From positions 4,413,220-4,477,219 of the forward strand of contig CM021316.1 of NCBI GenBank assembly GCA_010645155.1: a stretch of DNA of 64,000 nucleotides, given 5' to 3'. Positions 1 to 11,091 of this stretch are shown here, in pieces. A model generated the notes under the pieces. The model saw only the letters and a program-made list of their open reading frames with translations, was not told where the DNA came from and did no database searches. This DNA comes from Tigriopus japonicus. Its lineage: Eukaryota; Arthropoda; Copepoda; Harpacticoida; Harpacticidae. The position numbers were made by a program, and so were the translations under genes. Each line of letters opens with the position of its first letter. The first letter of the stretch is position 1.

Positions 1-13
1 AACACCGATTGAC

Positions 14-1000
14 CAGGAACCCCTGAAAGGGTTGGACGCGAACTCCGATTTTTGGAAAAATGGTATGAACTAAAACTGTTGAACATGCGTCTTGAAAGAA
101 TTCATTCAAACTTCTTGTGTTAATATTTATGGACTGGATGTTCTTCACCTTGATTTTAAAGGTCCTAGCACCCTTTTTACTCGTCTCATGAACATTTGAC
201 ATTCAGCTCTTCAAAGGATTTTGGTCCTCATAACAATGAGGAAATACGTAGATGGAATCTTGCTCCACCCATTAGTCCAAGTTCTGTGAAACAAAGCTCA
301 ACAGAAGTATCTGTGGTGGTATCTGGAGTGTTACTCCTCTTCCATCCTCTTTAACACCTCCACAATGCAAGAACCATTTTGATAGGAAAATGAAAGAACA
401 AGAATGGTCTCATTTTGAAAGAAGATGGAGTCCAAGTTGGAGATATTGTTGGCTATAATTATTGAAGGGCACTTTTGACAGGTCTAGATCAGATCAGTCA
501 TCTGATTGTATGGACCTTAATACATCTGCAATACCTCTTCAAAGGGGATTAAGAACCAACTTTCCCCCGGAAACTCTCCCCAGGATAAAAACAGGGAGCT
601 CTATTGCACTTGTCCATTACACAACTTGAACAACTACAGCATATCTTACCTGTCCTTGGATTATCCTGAACTCAAAGACACGACCATAAAATAAAAGAAA
701 TTTGAAGATGGACAATCATTTCTAGAACAAGAAATTATGCAAAGGTGACATAACCTATAACAAACTCAATTTTTAAAAAAGTTTGACATGACTGAATTAA
801 GTTCAGGATAATACATGGATGGGTTCGATAGTAAGTTCGAAGATATTCATAAGTCGTACAAGTTGGGTAAAAGATGAGCTCGGAAAGAAACGCAATTTTG
901 TTGTTAATAATTCAAGGAATGATAAGATATTCTTAAGTTGTTCCAGTTGTGTAATGAATGAGCGCGATGAAACTCCCCATTTTGGTCCGGGGAGAGTATG
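14..1000. mobile_element. Partial inverted copy of the 9027-11084 element
   Basis: The reverse complement of this stretch matches about 9540-11084. The match begins at the outer end (CAGGAACCCCTGAAAGGG here, the complement at 11067-11084) and runs to about position 1000. The right copy has roughly 0.5 kb (about 10060-10540) that this one lacks. Within the copy, 547-690 and about 830-1000 are themselves inverted repeats of each other, so the region can fold into a hairpin centred near 760. No transposase frame is visible, so this is a non-autonomous or decayed relic. The far end of this copy, equivalent to 9027, is not found. Confidence 0.7.
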
Positions 1001-1089
1001 TAAATGCCATTTTTGTATCTTTTTCATTATCACAGTACTTCAATCCCTCTAAAATAGCTCAAGGTTCTGCTGTGATTATAGGGGGAGCT

Positions 1090-1146
1090 GCTCTCTTCAG
1101 TCGAGAGTTGCGCAAAATGTACTTCTCAGAGGGAGCCACCTGAAAT
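1090..1146. repeat. Short dispersed repeat shared with 51440-51500
   Basis: About 55 bp ending in GGGAGCCACCTGAAAT are repeated in inverse orientation at 51440-51500, directly left of the hAT element at 51505. It looks like a fragment of an unidentified repeat family. No coding potential is seen. Confidence 0.55.
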
Positions 1147-1203
1147 TCGAGTCAAAAAAAGCGAGTCATTTTGAAAGCGACCGTGTTTCCAGATCGTGTA
1201 CGT

Positions 1204-1645
1204 TACTGATGGGACACAAGCTGCAGCTTGAAGAGGAGTTTGGGCCAAGCAACAGTTTCAGCTGTGCTTGAAAGCTTGCAAGCAGTTTCAAGCACCTTCA
1301 CCCGATGTCAGGCTTGCCAGTTAAAATTCAATGTTGGCCACCGGAAATGGAGTAAAATAGTTTGCACTCAAGTTTAACAAAGCATGCTTCATATAGCCCC
1401 TAAGAAGGCAAATATCTTGAAAAATCTAGGAAAAAAATGGCAAATTCTGCAACAGCATAGGAGTTTCTGCTTCTATTTTTAGATCAGGCAAAAAGGATAA
1501 CAAATAGCTTGGCAACCCTGCTATTCACTATAGGTCCTCTGAGCCCTGTGGCTTGAATGCTTGGTTTAGCTTGAGGCAGCTGAAATGGAAACAATCCCAG
1601 CTTGAAAAATTGAAGTGCTTGATAGCTTGGGAAATCCCATCAGTA
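1204..1645. mobile_element. hAT-type MITE, family A, copy 1
   Basis: The ends are TACTGATGGGA and TCCCATCAGTA, and the flanking 8-mers GTGTACGT (1196-1203) and GTGTGCGT (1646-1653) differ at one base. An 8-bp duplication with TA[CG]TGATGG ends is typical of hAT transposons. The 442-bp body is non-coding and rich in AAGCTTGAA-like words. A second copy lies at 2413-2879 in the opposite orientation. Confidence 0.85.
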
Positions 1646-1914
1646 GTGTGCGTGCGTTCAAGCGAGCGTTCTTTGATGGAGATTTTCGAAAAAAGCCAAA
1701 TGGAGGAACGATTATGCTTTGAGAAAGTAAAATGCACGAGCAATTTCTATTTTGTTTCAGTTTCTCCAAAAAGTTTGTTACACTGATTTGAATAGAATTG
1801 TTTCATTTCATTCAACTCTAATCATATACGTAAAATCTATTCGATGAAGGCAAAGCCGTCACACTCTCAAGTGATCAAAATGACACCTCGCGGGGTAAAC
1901 AAGTCATAATTTGA

Positions 1915-2099
1915 ACACGGTGTGAAAATGCCATTGAGAGAAGATTTAAAGATGCTCTCAAAGAGAATCAACCATCAATTTGACTACCTGGCCTCTCAAG
2001 GGCTTCATATATGTCACTTTTTCATTATGTACTCGATGAGATACGAAAAATATTCATATTTAAATAAAACCGGCTCTTTTTGAACATTCCCGCCCTAAA
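1915..2099. repeat. Dispersed repeat, inverted partner of 4728-4910
   Basis: About 185 bp from ACACGGTGTGAAAATG to the CCCGCCCTAAA end are repeated in reverse at 4728-4910, where they abut the non-LTR element. The word GGGGTAAACAAGTCATAATTT just upstream also recurs near 47030 and, in reverse, near 45780. No terminal duplications are seen. Confidence 0.7.
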
Positions 2100-2113
2100 T
2101 CGTCACTTTGAAA

Positions 2114-2411
2114 TACTGATGGGTTTCGAGTTGGATTTTTGGCCGAGTTTTGCCACTTTGGATTTTAAGGTCAAAAAGTTGACCCCCAACTAATCTTCTC
2201 AACTAGAGACGTCATAAAATATGGCAGCACTGCCAACTCGAAATCCAAAAGTATAGCTACTGATGGAACTCGAAATCGAACTAGTTCGAGTGTTGCCAAA
2301 TTGGTCCCTGTTTAGGTCTTTTTGAAAACGTTCAATACAACCTGCCCTAATCAACAATGATAAACTTCCGAGTAAAAAATGGCAGCACTCCCGGTTCGAA
2401 ACCCATCACTA
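2114..2411. mobile_element. hAT-type MITE, family B, copy 1, interrupted by family A
   Basis: The element starts TACTGATGGGTTTCGAG and ends CGAAACCCATCACTA. It matches 34057-34354 in the opposite orientation over its whole length. Its left flank CTTTGAAA (2106-2113) has its partner CTTTGAAT at 2887-2894, beyond a family A element that later inserted in its right terminus. That places its insertion before the neighbouring copy. It is non-coding. Confidence 0.85.
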
Positions 2412-2412
2412 C

Positions 2413-2879
2413 TACTGATGGGATTTCCCAAGCTATCAAGCACTTCAATTTTGCAAGCTGAGCTTGTTTCCATTTCAGCTGCCTCAAGTCAAACCAAGCA
2501 TTCAAGCCACAGAGCTCAGAGGACCTACAGTTAATAGCAGGGTTGCCAAGCTATTTGTGGTCCTTTTTGCCTGATCCACAAATAAGAGCAGAAACTGCTC
2601 TTATTTCTGCTCTTCTTCTGCTATGTTGTTGCAGAATTTGCCATTTTTTGCATAGATTTGTCAAGATATATGCCTACTTAAGGGCTCTATGAAGCATGCT
2701 TTGTTAAACTTGAGTGCAAACTATTTCACTCCTTTTCTGGTGGCCAACAAATGGAATTTTTACTGGCAAACCTGACATTGGGTGAAGGTGCTTGAAACTG
2801 CTTGCAAGCTTTCAAGCACAGCTGAAAATTTTTGCTTGGCCCAAACTCCTCTTCAAGCTGCAGCTTGTTCCCATCAGTA
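2413..2879. mobile_element. hAT-type MITE, family A, copy 2
   Basis: The ends are TACTGATGGGA and TCCCATCAGTA. The exact 8-bp duplication ATCACTAC lies at 2405-2412 and 2880-2887 and copies the right terminus of the family B element, so this insertion is nested and younger. It matches 1204-1645 in reverse, with a few extra bases around 2590-2630. It is non-coding. Confidence 0.9.
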
Positions 2880-3059
2880 ATCACTACTTTGAATATCATC
2901 CTTTTTCAACATGATCTTGAGCGTGACCAACATTTTCGACGAATGATTCATTCGTTCATATTATGACTCTGTCTAAATTGATAAGGAGCACTTCAGACAT
3001 TACTCAAGTACGAAATATCTCATCAGACGATGACTTCCAATTATTGAGATTTTAGAATG

Positions 3060-4240
3060 TTCGCATCAAGAAGTAGAATTGTTGCCAACAAGGCCACAGT
3101 CGTCTGTGGAAGCCACCCTGCATTTGTTGACATTCTTCAAGTCGTTGAACGAAATGAGAACCCTCTCGTGGCACTTGGTTTAAGAATAATAATTGCCATT
3201 TGTTCGTGGTTTGCTGAGTTGTAAGACTCAGAAAATTTCCGTTTTGGGAAGCTCCAATGCAAAATTGTGGTTGTTCGCAGTTAAAAAGGGACAAATCAAT
3301 ATGGTGTGTTCTTTTTCGAAAATCCACACGTTTCGGCCATGAAATTGAATCCAAAGTGAGCCGGGTTGGCTGTGCCAAAGCTTTTGCAAATGGATCATCA
3401 AGAAATGAACTGTCTTTCCCTTCTGAATCAACCATCGTTTTACCAAAACGCTTGCACAAACCAAATCATTGGAAGAAATGGTGCAAACAAGCACAAAAAG
3501 ATCAGTTTCTCTTGCATGTGGAGAACAAAAAAGAGTCAATTGCGAGGGATCAAACTAATCTTTGACAGAGATGCAAAAGAAAGTCAACCCCTTATCAATC
3601 CAAGACGATACAGAATCAAATGAAAATTATTGAGTTGGACCAGGTCGAGACCCACCGCTGTGGAACAATACCTAAGGATTTTTGGATTACTGAAAACATT
3701 GAGCAGTGGATGGTATCCCATGAGTTTGTGTTACAAATCAACAAGGCGTCAGAACATCTCAAAGATAACGCAAATGGATTATCAAATAAACAATCTGAAC
3801 GTCCATGAAACCAATTCACCCAAAAGGAGAATAATGCATACTATATGGCTCATACTTAGTATGCCCTCAGAAAGAGTTGGATGGAAAAGCTGCATTGTGC
3901 TCAAAAAGATCCTTAACCCTCAGTAAAATTTACAAAAAACGTCTTGTTCATTTGAGTGATCAATTGTTACACTGAATAAAAACTCGTGAAGAGGGTCAAG
4001 GCATTAAAAATGGAATATCATCAATTCATTTTATATTGAGGCGAACATCATTTGCCTCAAGAACAGAAGAATCGTGATTTCTTTGTGAAAAACTCTCATT
4101 CGAGACATGGAGAATTTGATTTGGCCCAGGACCTTATTGGCAAAAATCTACGTATGGTAGTCTTGATAAACATTGAGAAGACCGAAAAACCAAAAACCGA
4201 ATTTTATCCTCCGCGTAAATAACGGACTAACTCTGACTTA
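3060..4240 (+). other. Unresolved stretch, possibly decayed coding sequence
   Basis: One plus-strand frame is open from 3257 to 3565 and again from 3620 to 3808, separated by few stops. The opposite strand also has an open frame (3459-3052, 135 codons). Neither gives a recognisable domain, and the two cannot both be real. There are no clear splice sites or transposon ends. I treat it as a possible relic of unknown origin. Confidence 0.2.
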
Positions 4241-4727
4241 AACATGCCAAATACTTGACACAAAAAAATGAACTACAAAAAAAAAAACTTGAATGTAACA
4301 GTAAAAGACGCTACTTGTGCATGAAAGATACGGCTTCACACATGCAGAGGACGTTTTCTTTGAAATATATTGCACGTTTATGAAACGTACAAGACATAGC
4401 AATATGTTATTCCTCACACTTCTACATATTCTGTTCAAGTACAACAGATTACATGTGTAGTTGAATGTTGACCAACTCAAAACATCAAAATTATGCCCAT
4501 CAGAATTGTTTCATGAAAGTCTTTTGCGATGATGTCTTAAACTACCTAGATTATTAAGAAATTTCAACTAAAAATTTCAAAGCTATTGTTATAACATTTT
4601 GGAAAAGCTGATAATATCAATTCAGATGCATAACAGAACCCACAGGCAGATGCAATTTTGCCTTTTATTGCACTTTTGGGTCACACCTTCATTTCCCTAA
4701 AGAAAAATATCCTTCGAACTCACTTTT
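4240..4727. other. AT-rich stretch without recognisable features
   Basis: This holds only short chance frames and A-rich runs near 4266-4290. No gene, tRNA-like or terminal repeat signal is seen. Confidence 0.4.
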
Positions 4728-4910
4728 TAGGGCGGGAATGTTCAAAAATACCCATTTTTTTTAAATGTAAATATTTTTCGTATTTCATCGAGTACCTCAT
4801 GAAAAAGGGGCAGATATGAAACCCTTGAGAGGCCAGGTAGCCAAATTGATGGTTGATTCTCTTTGAGAGCATCTTTAAATCTTCTCTCAATGGCATTTTC
4901 ACACCGTGTG
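4728..4910. repeat. Dispersed repeat, inverted partner of 1915-2099
   Basis: This is the reverse complement of 1915-2099 and ends at the 5' truncation point of the adjacent non-LTR element. It is therefore probably the older sequence into which the retrotransposon inserted. Confidence 0.7.
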
Positions 4911-6405
4911 AAGCTAAATGACTCTTTGGCAATGACTTACTGGCGCGAGGTAAATAAGTGGCTCTTCAGCCACGCCCTCCAAACATCTTTCTTCTCACCA
5001 GATTGGATAGAGTCAGCCATCATCTTCATTCATAAGAAGGGGCCCAAGGACATTCCAGACAATCATCGGACCATCGCCTTGGAAAACCCCTTCTTGAAGA
5101 TGATGTCCACCCTGTTAGCTGCCAGTTTCTCCGGATTGGCCGAGGAAAGGAATCTCCTTCCCGAGTTCAAATTCGGTTTCCGGAGAAGCCGCTCAACCAC
5201 CTCGGCAGCCACTCTCCTCTACGAAATTGTGCACGCAAACATCAGCACTAAGAGGAGAGTTTACGGATGCTTTGTGGATTTCTCCAAAGCATTCGACAGG
5301 GTGGATCGTACACGGTTATTCCTCAAACTCCAACGGTGGGGAATTCCGCGTTCCATATGCGTCCTGCTGTCCAACATCTATGCAGGACTCAAATGCTCCA
5401 TTCGTTCTGGTGAGGACCTATCCCCCTGCTACTTCACATCCATCGGCCTTCCGCAGGGGGATCCACTATCGCCAATTCTTTTCAATCTTTATGTATCCGA
5501 ACTGCCCGAAGCCCTCTCTCACCAAGGCCCCACCATCAATAGCAATAGAATACAATACTTACAGTATGCAGACGACCTGGTTCTCTTGGCTGATTCAGCC
5601 GTGGAATCGCAAAATGCCATCAATGCTCTCCACGGTTATTGCCAAGAGAACGGCCTTCAAGTCAACACCATCAAGACGAAGGCAATGGTTTTCCTCCCAC
5701 CTCCTTCCACATCAACAATAGTCCGATTGAAATCGTCAAATTTTTTAACTTTGTCGGTTTCACCTTCACCACCCAACTCTCCTTCACCAAACACCTCAAC
5801 ATCGCAATAACTAAGGCCAGGGCCAGGATCGGATACATCTGCAATAGACTTCCCATCAAGAATCTTCCTCTGCCAATAGTTCTTCAACTCTTCCGGACCT
5901 ACATCACCCCCATCTTCCTCTACGGCCTGCACCTCTGGCTTCCCAACTCCGCCCAATCCGCTCTCAAATCCGCCGATGCCACCTTCACCAAATTCCTCAA
6001 ACGATACCTCTGCATGCCCCAATATGCCAACAATGCATGGACGCATTTCCTATGCGAAACCGAGCCCTTCACCACCGGGCTGGCAAGGTTAGTGTCCAAC
6101 AGTGTTAAGAACCTGACCTTTCCGGAGGTGATGTCTGGACACATGCTGTCATTCCCGGTCAAGGACTTGACAACATCCTAATGTCCTTGGCCCGACATCC
6201 CTTCGGAATATTGGCGGTCACGCACCTTCGTCAGGCTTCCTGCCCAACTCCACCAAAGACGGGAACTGACGAAGGATCTGTTCAATCTGACCCACCCTCT
6301 CTACTGCAATAACCAAGATTTTCATCAGCTGCCTCTACCCAACTGCATCTGCACTGTCTGTCAATCCCCGCTTCATTTCTTCCATGTGCACTGAACGTAT
6401 TCTAG
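4911..6405 (+). pseudogene. Non-LTR retrotransposon reverse transcriptase, truncated and frameshifted
   Basis: The frame encodes the reverse transcriptase of a LINE-type element, which copies its own RNA at a nicked target. Domain landmarks in order are HKKGPKDIPDNHRTIAL, then FVDFSKAFDRVD (from 5271), GLPQGDPLSPILFNLYVSE, and the catalytic YADDLVLLAD (YADD at 5565-5576). The frame shifts near 5700; the downstream frame continues with a thumb/connection-like region to 6181 and, after another shift, to a C-terminal C-x-C-x2-C-x4-H-x3-H segment near 6345-6393. The endonuclease domain is absent, so the copy is 5'-truncated. Shorter copies of its 3' end lie at 37470-37700 and 37735-38208. The clade is uncertain; I/Nimb- or R1-like are guesses. 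Confidence 0.85.
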
Positions 6406-6554
6406 TCAACTCACTGTGATATCATGATTTTACGTAACTGTTTTTAACTTTTGACATGTCTTTTTTTACAGTTTTATATGATTATACATATATCCATTTT
6501 TTTAATACGCCATGACATGACCAAGAGTCGCAATAAAGCATTGATTGATTGATT
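6406..6554 (+). mobile_element. 3' UTR and ATTG-repeat tail of the non-LTR element
   Basis: The 3' region ends in AATAAAGC followed by a short (ATTG)n run, the simple-repeat tail seen in several LINE clades. The motif CATGACATGACCAAGAGTCG is shared with the copies near 37.7 kb. It directly precedes the AGGTCA array. Confidence 0.75.
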
Positions 6555-6750
6555 AAATAAATAGGTCACAAGGTAAATAGGTCACAAGGTAAAAAGGTCA
6601 CCGTAAAACGGTCACGGTAAAAAGTTCGACGAAGTAAAACGGTCACGGTAAAAAGGTCACAAGGAAAATAGGTCACGGGAAAAAGGTCACAGGAAATAGG
6701 TCACGGTAAAAAGGTCACAGTAAATAGGTCACAGTAAAAAAGTCAAGGTA
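6555..6750 (+). repeat. Degenerate tandem array of AGGTCA(C) units
   Basis: About a dozen units of roughly 14-18 bp, of the type AAATAGGTCACAAGGT, follow the LINE tail. About nine keep a perfect AGGTCA; others read CGGTCA or AGTTCG. AGGTCA is the consensus half-site for many nuclear receptors, and the units are all in the same direction. Whether this is functional or a by-product of a LINE tail or satellite is unknown. Confidence 0.75.
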
Positions 6751-6947
6751 AGGAATTCAAAAGCAGAAAAAGGCACAATGAAACTTCAAATTGAAATGAT
6801 ATTCAAAAAAATGTTGAGCACATGGACTGTATGCCATACAATCCATGTACAGTTGCAAGTACAGTTTTAATTCTTTAAATCTTCTCTTGCTTTGACGAAA
6901 AAATATTTTTTTGACAAATCTTGTACAAAATCATTGACATTAATCAC

Positions 6948-7090
6948 TAGGGCCCGGAAAAATATTTACAAAAAAGTGACATAATATCCAATGTATATTT
7001 TCTTCAAAAGGCCAAAATATTTTTTAAAAAAGCCGGATATTGAAGAAATATTTTTTTGACAAGGTCATTATTTAGTATTTTTGTCTTTGT
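6948..7090. repeat. MITE-like repeat, inverse partner of about 18490-18630
   Basis: The segment beginning GGGCCCGGAAAAATATTTAC matches the reverse complement of about 18490-18630 with scattered differences. It overlaps the 3' end of the gag frame that follows on the minus strand, so the gag appears to have been cut by it. No terminal duplications are identified. Confidence 0.55.
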
Positions 7091-7994
7091 GCGCCCATTT
7101 TCCTTGATAATATGAAAAACTTGATAAGAATTGGTCAACTTTCGGTTCTTCAATCTCATTCATCATAGTGAAAAGGTTCCATTGCTTAACCGTCTCATGG
7201 TCTAGTTTGGCTTCTAGTAGTGGGAGCAAGATACTTGGATTGGCGTCAATGTCTACTTTGAGACTGTCCAGAGCAATGGTCTTATTGTGTAAGAAGTTTG
7301 CAAGGGCTCTTTGATCCTTGGTGGATCCTGGTTGACTGGGATAATGAACTATCTCTCTGACTATCCCACCAATGATTTTGTTGACACCTCCATACCTCTT
7401 TTCAAGGCGAAGAAGGGCTTTGTTATAATTGTCTTCTGTTAGATCCAAATGTTCCACAACATCAAATGCCTCTCCCTTTAGGGCTTCTTTCAGAAGTCTG
7501 AACTTTTGTGGTGGTTTTGCTTTGGGATTACTGTCAATTTGAGTCTTCCACTCAGAAATGAATGTCAAATATTTTTCTCTGGTTCCATCAAAGGTTGGAA
7601 GAGGGCATTTTGGGAGTAAACTATCCTCGACGACATCTCGTTGACTAGCAGGAGTTAGTATTGACTTGGTGTTGGGAGATTTGTGTTTCTTTTTGACCTC
7701 ACTTTTGGTGATGGTGTAGATTTTTTCAAGCTCTCCAATATATTTGTCGTTGGCATCTTCTTCTTTGTCAGAGAATAGTTCTTGAACATAGTCGTGTGCC
7801 ACACACACTATGGTAAATCTATTTTCCAGGAGATCCAGAGCTTCAAACATTGTCTGTGCCTCGCTGTCCCCCTTAAGGTCATTTAAAATCGCATTGGCAA
7901 CTCTTGTGAAGTTTTGCTTGGCCGTTTTGCGCCTCTTTTTGGCTTCTTCAACGTGGGTGGGCACTTCACGCCCTGAAGTTGGCGTTGGAGGCAT
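7068..7994 (-). pseudogene. BEL/Pao-type LTR retrotransposon gag fragment
   Basis: An open frame of 308 codons begins at an ATG (complement of 7992-7994). The motif LPKCPLPTFDG near residue 127, followed by a helical region with FRLLKEALKGEAFDVVEHL, is characteristic of the DUF1759 gag region of BEL/Pao retrotransposons. The N-terminal 120 residues are charged and helical, as expected for capsid assembly. No zinc knuckle, aspartic protease (A17), reverse transcriptase or integrase follows toward lower coordinates, and no LTR pair is evident. The last residues come from the repeat at 6948-7090, so the natural C-terminus is lost. I call it a truncated relic, although this piece has no internal stop. 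Confidence 0.8.
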
Positions 7995-8352
7995 GTTTCG
8001 GTGATTTTTCCGGTGGTGTTGGTGTCTAATTAATCCCAAATACTAGCATATCTTCGATTTACTTCGTTACACTTAGAGTAAAGGGGTCGTGTCCGAAGTG
8101 TCACGTGTAAAACAACTTGGTTCAGTGGAAAAACGTTTCCGTAAGGACGATGCACCATGTAAAATGCCGAAGTGCTGAAAATTTTATAAAATAATCAAAA
8201 CTGATTTCAAAAAGGTTTGTTAATCTTTTGGGTAATTTTTCGTAAAAAGTCAAAGTTTGGGTAATTTTCTGGGTAATTTTGACGAATTTATAGGTCATTT
8301 TGACGAAAAAATCTGAGAGCTCTGGTGTCGACGCTTCTTTCCCATGAGCGAT

Positions 8353-8678
8353 AATTGAAGTGTGACTTTGTTGTGCCTTTTTAATGAGCGAGAGTGTGGG
8401 CAAGCGTCACGACAAGCTCATGCTGTGCGTGTACTTACAAAGAGACAAAATTTGGCATAATTCAAGACCTTGTGCAAAATATGTTGCATTGACTAGTTCT
8501 AGAAATTTTATAACGGTTTAGCTACACCAAATGAGACATTCGGTTACAAATTTGACACATTTGCTTGAATTACTTTGAGTTTAGTCTTTCTCTAAGTGCA
8601 TGCACGGCGCAAGCTAATCATGAGGCTTGTCGACGCTATCGCTCCATGAAAAGGCACAACAAAGCCATACTTCAATTG
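8353..8678. repeat. Inverted repeat pair with about 85-bp arms
   Basis: 8353-8436 is repeated in reverse at about 8593-8678, including CTTTGTTGTGCCTTTT and the pairing GACAAGC...TCATG stretches. It lies at the 3' end of the minus-strand LINE fragment. It may be a foldback MITE with an unresolved boundary. Confidence 0.6.
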
Positions 8679-9026
8679 ACCTATTCCCGACAAAAACTAA
8701 TAAGCAAAAGATTGAACAATGAAGGAGCCCGATAAAGAAGAGTCTTCCAGTATGAGCGATCTCTCATGCCTGCGATGTTCTTAGTGAAAGATCTTTGAAA
8801 TTGCGTGACCATTTGCAAACCTGCCAAACTCATTGGAGCCCAAATGTGTGAGACATATTCAAGACGAGGCTTAACAATCGACTTCTACAGAATTAGCATC
8901 GTAACACTATCTCTGGATTTGAAAGTGCGATAGATCCAGCCACACGTTTGAAATGCCTTAGTCCCTTCCAACAGGATATGCTCATCGAACTTTCCATCGC
9001 TTTGGATGTCAATTGCTAAATCTATC
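8640..9026 (-). pseudogene. C-terminal part of LINE reverse transcriptase (3' half of the 11.1-12.9 kb element)
   Basis: The minus strand reads IDIQSDGKFDEHILLEGTKA, then FQTCGWIYRTFKSRDSVTML and KPRLEYVSHIWAP. This is the thumb and C-terminal region typical of CR1/Jockey-like reverse transcriptases. It continues in sense from the fragment ending at 11092. The ATCTATC word at both 9020-9026 and 11085-11091 shows that the 2-kb element between them split a single retrotransposon. In-frame stops mark it as dead. Confidence 0.8.
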
Positions 9027-11084
9027 CAGGGATAACCTATATAATAGTATAAATACTGGATACGAACTCGCGGAATTTCCTAGCTCGCAACCTCACACGG
9101 ATGAGGCCGAGAGTTCGTAAGTAAACAAGAAGTACAAACGGCCATGTTGGGAGTGGAAAATCAAACGGAAATCGACCAAGAGTCCAAAAGATAGTGCGCC
9201 AATCGGAGTTTTCTGTGTTTCAAGCGGGTCCAGCCAAGTCCTAGCCTTGGTAAAGGTCAACCCCACGCCCCAAAATCAGTCTGATGTGTGTGTTTCGAAG
9301 ACATTAAGTTCAGCCAAGAACGAGTGAATAAAATAGTGAATGAATGAATGACCACATCATGGAGTGCGAGTGAACCCCCCACAAGGTGTCTTTTCTACAA
9401 GATGACGATCAAAGTGATCAAATTAAATCTGATGATGACTAGGTTACCTGCTACAACCTTCGGAAGTGATAGACCTAACTAAAGCAAAGAGAACGAATAT
9501 GGACCGGAATCCGAGCTCAAATTCCTCTTTTCCGCAAAAGGATTAAGAACAAACTTTCCCACGGACCAAAACGGGGAGTTTCCTTATGCTCATCCATTAC
9601 AAAACTTGAACAACTTAAGAATATCTTACCATTCCTTGAATTATCAACAACAAAATAGCGGGGTTTTCCGAGCTTATCTATTATCCGATTTGAACGTCTT
9701 ATTAATATCTTTGAACTTACAATTGAACCCATCCATGTATTATCCTGAACTTAACTAACACATGCCAAACTTTGTATGAAATCAAGTTTGTTTTAGGTTG
9801 TGTCACCTTGCCATTGATCTATAAATGATGTTCCATCCTCGAATTTCTTTTATTATATGGTTGTGTCTTTTAGTTCAGGATAATTCAAGGACAGGTAAGA
9901 TATTTTTAGGTTGTTCAAGTTGTCTAATGGATGAGCGCCATAAAAATCCCCGTTTTGATCCAGAGGAGAGTTTCTGGGGTAAATTTGGTTCCTTTCCAAG
10001 AGGAATCTCCGTTCGCATTAAGGTCCACATAAAACAAAGAAACAAGTCCTCAATGTCAAGAATTCCATCAAATGAAGAACAAATTAAGATGACTTCGAAA
10101 CATATCAGGTGTGCCTACTAGCAATGGATGGGCTCAATATTTTGATTTGCCTTTCGACTCAGTCAGCCCAAATTGGTGATCTGACAGTCTAACCCGGATT
10201 ACATGGACCCTCTCAAAGTCTTGAAAATGAAATGCTCCCACCAAGATTGAATTGTGTGGATTTTTTCAATCAATCTGATTGTTAATTCCTGAACAAAGGG
10301 ATCTAAGAACTAAGAAGATCAATCAAACCCTATCAAGCACGTAGAGCCTATCCCTGCAATGAAAAGACATGATCCTCTGGTCCTGAAGGACCCTTAGCCC
10401 CAGTCCTGCGTGGTCCTGACCTTCTTGAGCCCCAAGACTTGAAACATTTTCAATCAAATCCACAATCCAGGATTTAATCCTCATGTTTTTCACTTATTTT
10501 GTCTCAAGGACGTCGTGATTGCCTTTGTTCCAATTCCAATCCGGATCAGATGGCTGATCTGATCCAGAACCGTCAAAAGTGCCCTTCAATAGTTACAACC
10601 AACAACATCTCCGATTTGGACTCCATCTTGTTTCAAAATGAGACTATTCTCATTCCTTCATTTTCCTATAGAAATGGTTCCTGCGTCGTGGAGGTGCTGA
10701 AGAGGATGGAAGAGGAGTAACCCTCCAGATATCACCACAGATACTTCTATTTAGCATTGTTTCACAGAAGTTGGACTAATGGGTGAAGCAAGATTCCATC
10801 TATGTATTTTCCTGATTGTTAAGAGGACTAAAATCCTTTGGAGAGCTGAATGTCAAACGTTCATGAGACGGGTAAAAGGAGTGCTGGGACCTCTAAAATC
10901 AAGGCGAAGAACAATTAGTCAATAAATATTAGCACAAAGAGTTTGACTGAATTCTTTCAAGATGCATGTTCAACAGTTTTACTCGTTAATAAGGAATGAA
11001 TGACATTGTTTCAAAATATAGCCTCGGCCTCATACCATTTTTTCAAAAATCGGAGTTCGTGTCCACCCCTTTCAGGGGTTCCTG
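9027..11084. mobile_element. 2.06-kb non-autonomous DNA element inserted in the LINE
   Basis: The element interrupts a LINE reverse transcriptase and is flanked by a 7-bp direct repeat ATCTATC (9020-9026, 11085-11091). Its ends are CAGGGATAACC and, on the reverse strand, CAGGAACCCCT, an imperfect terminal pair. The interior holds an inverted pair (about 9541-9770 and 9825-10010). The outer right half is repeated in reverse at 14-1000. A TATAAATA word (from about 9049) and an AATAAA (around 9328) lie in the left part. No transposase is seen. A hAT-like origin is possible from the end sequence and duplication size. Confidence 0.7.
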
Positions 11085-11091
11085 ATCTATC

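Noticed and set aside
3052..3459. 135-codon minus-strand frame
   Set aside because: No domain, no start context, overlaps an equally open plus frame; kept only as an unresolved stretch.
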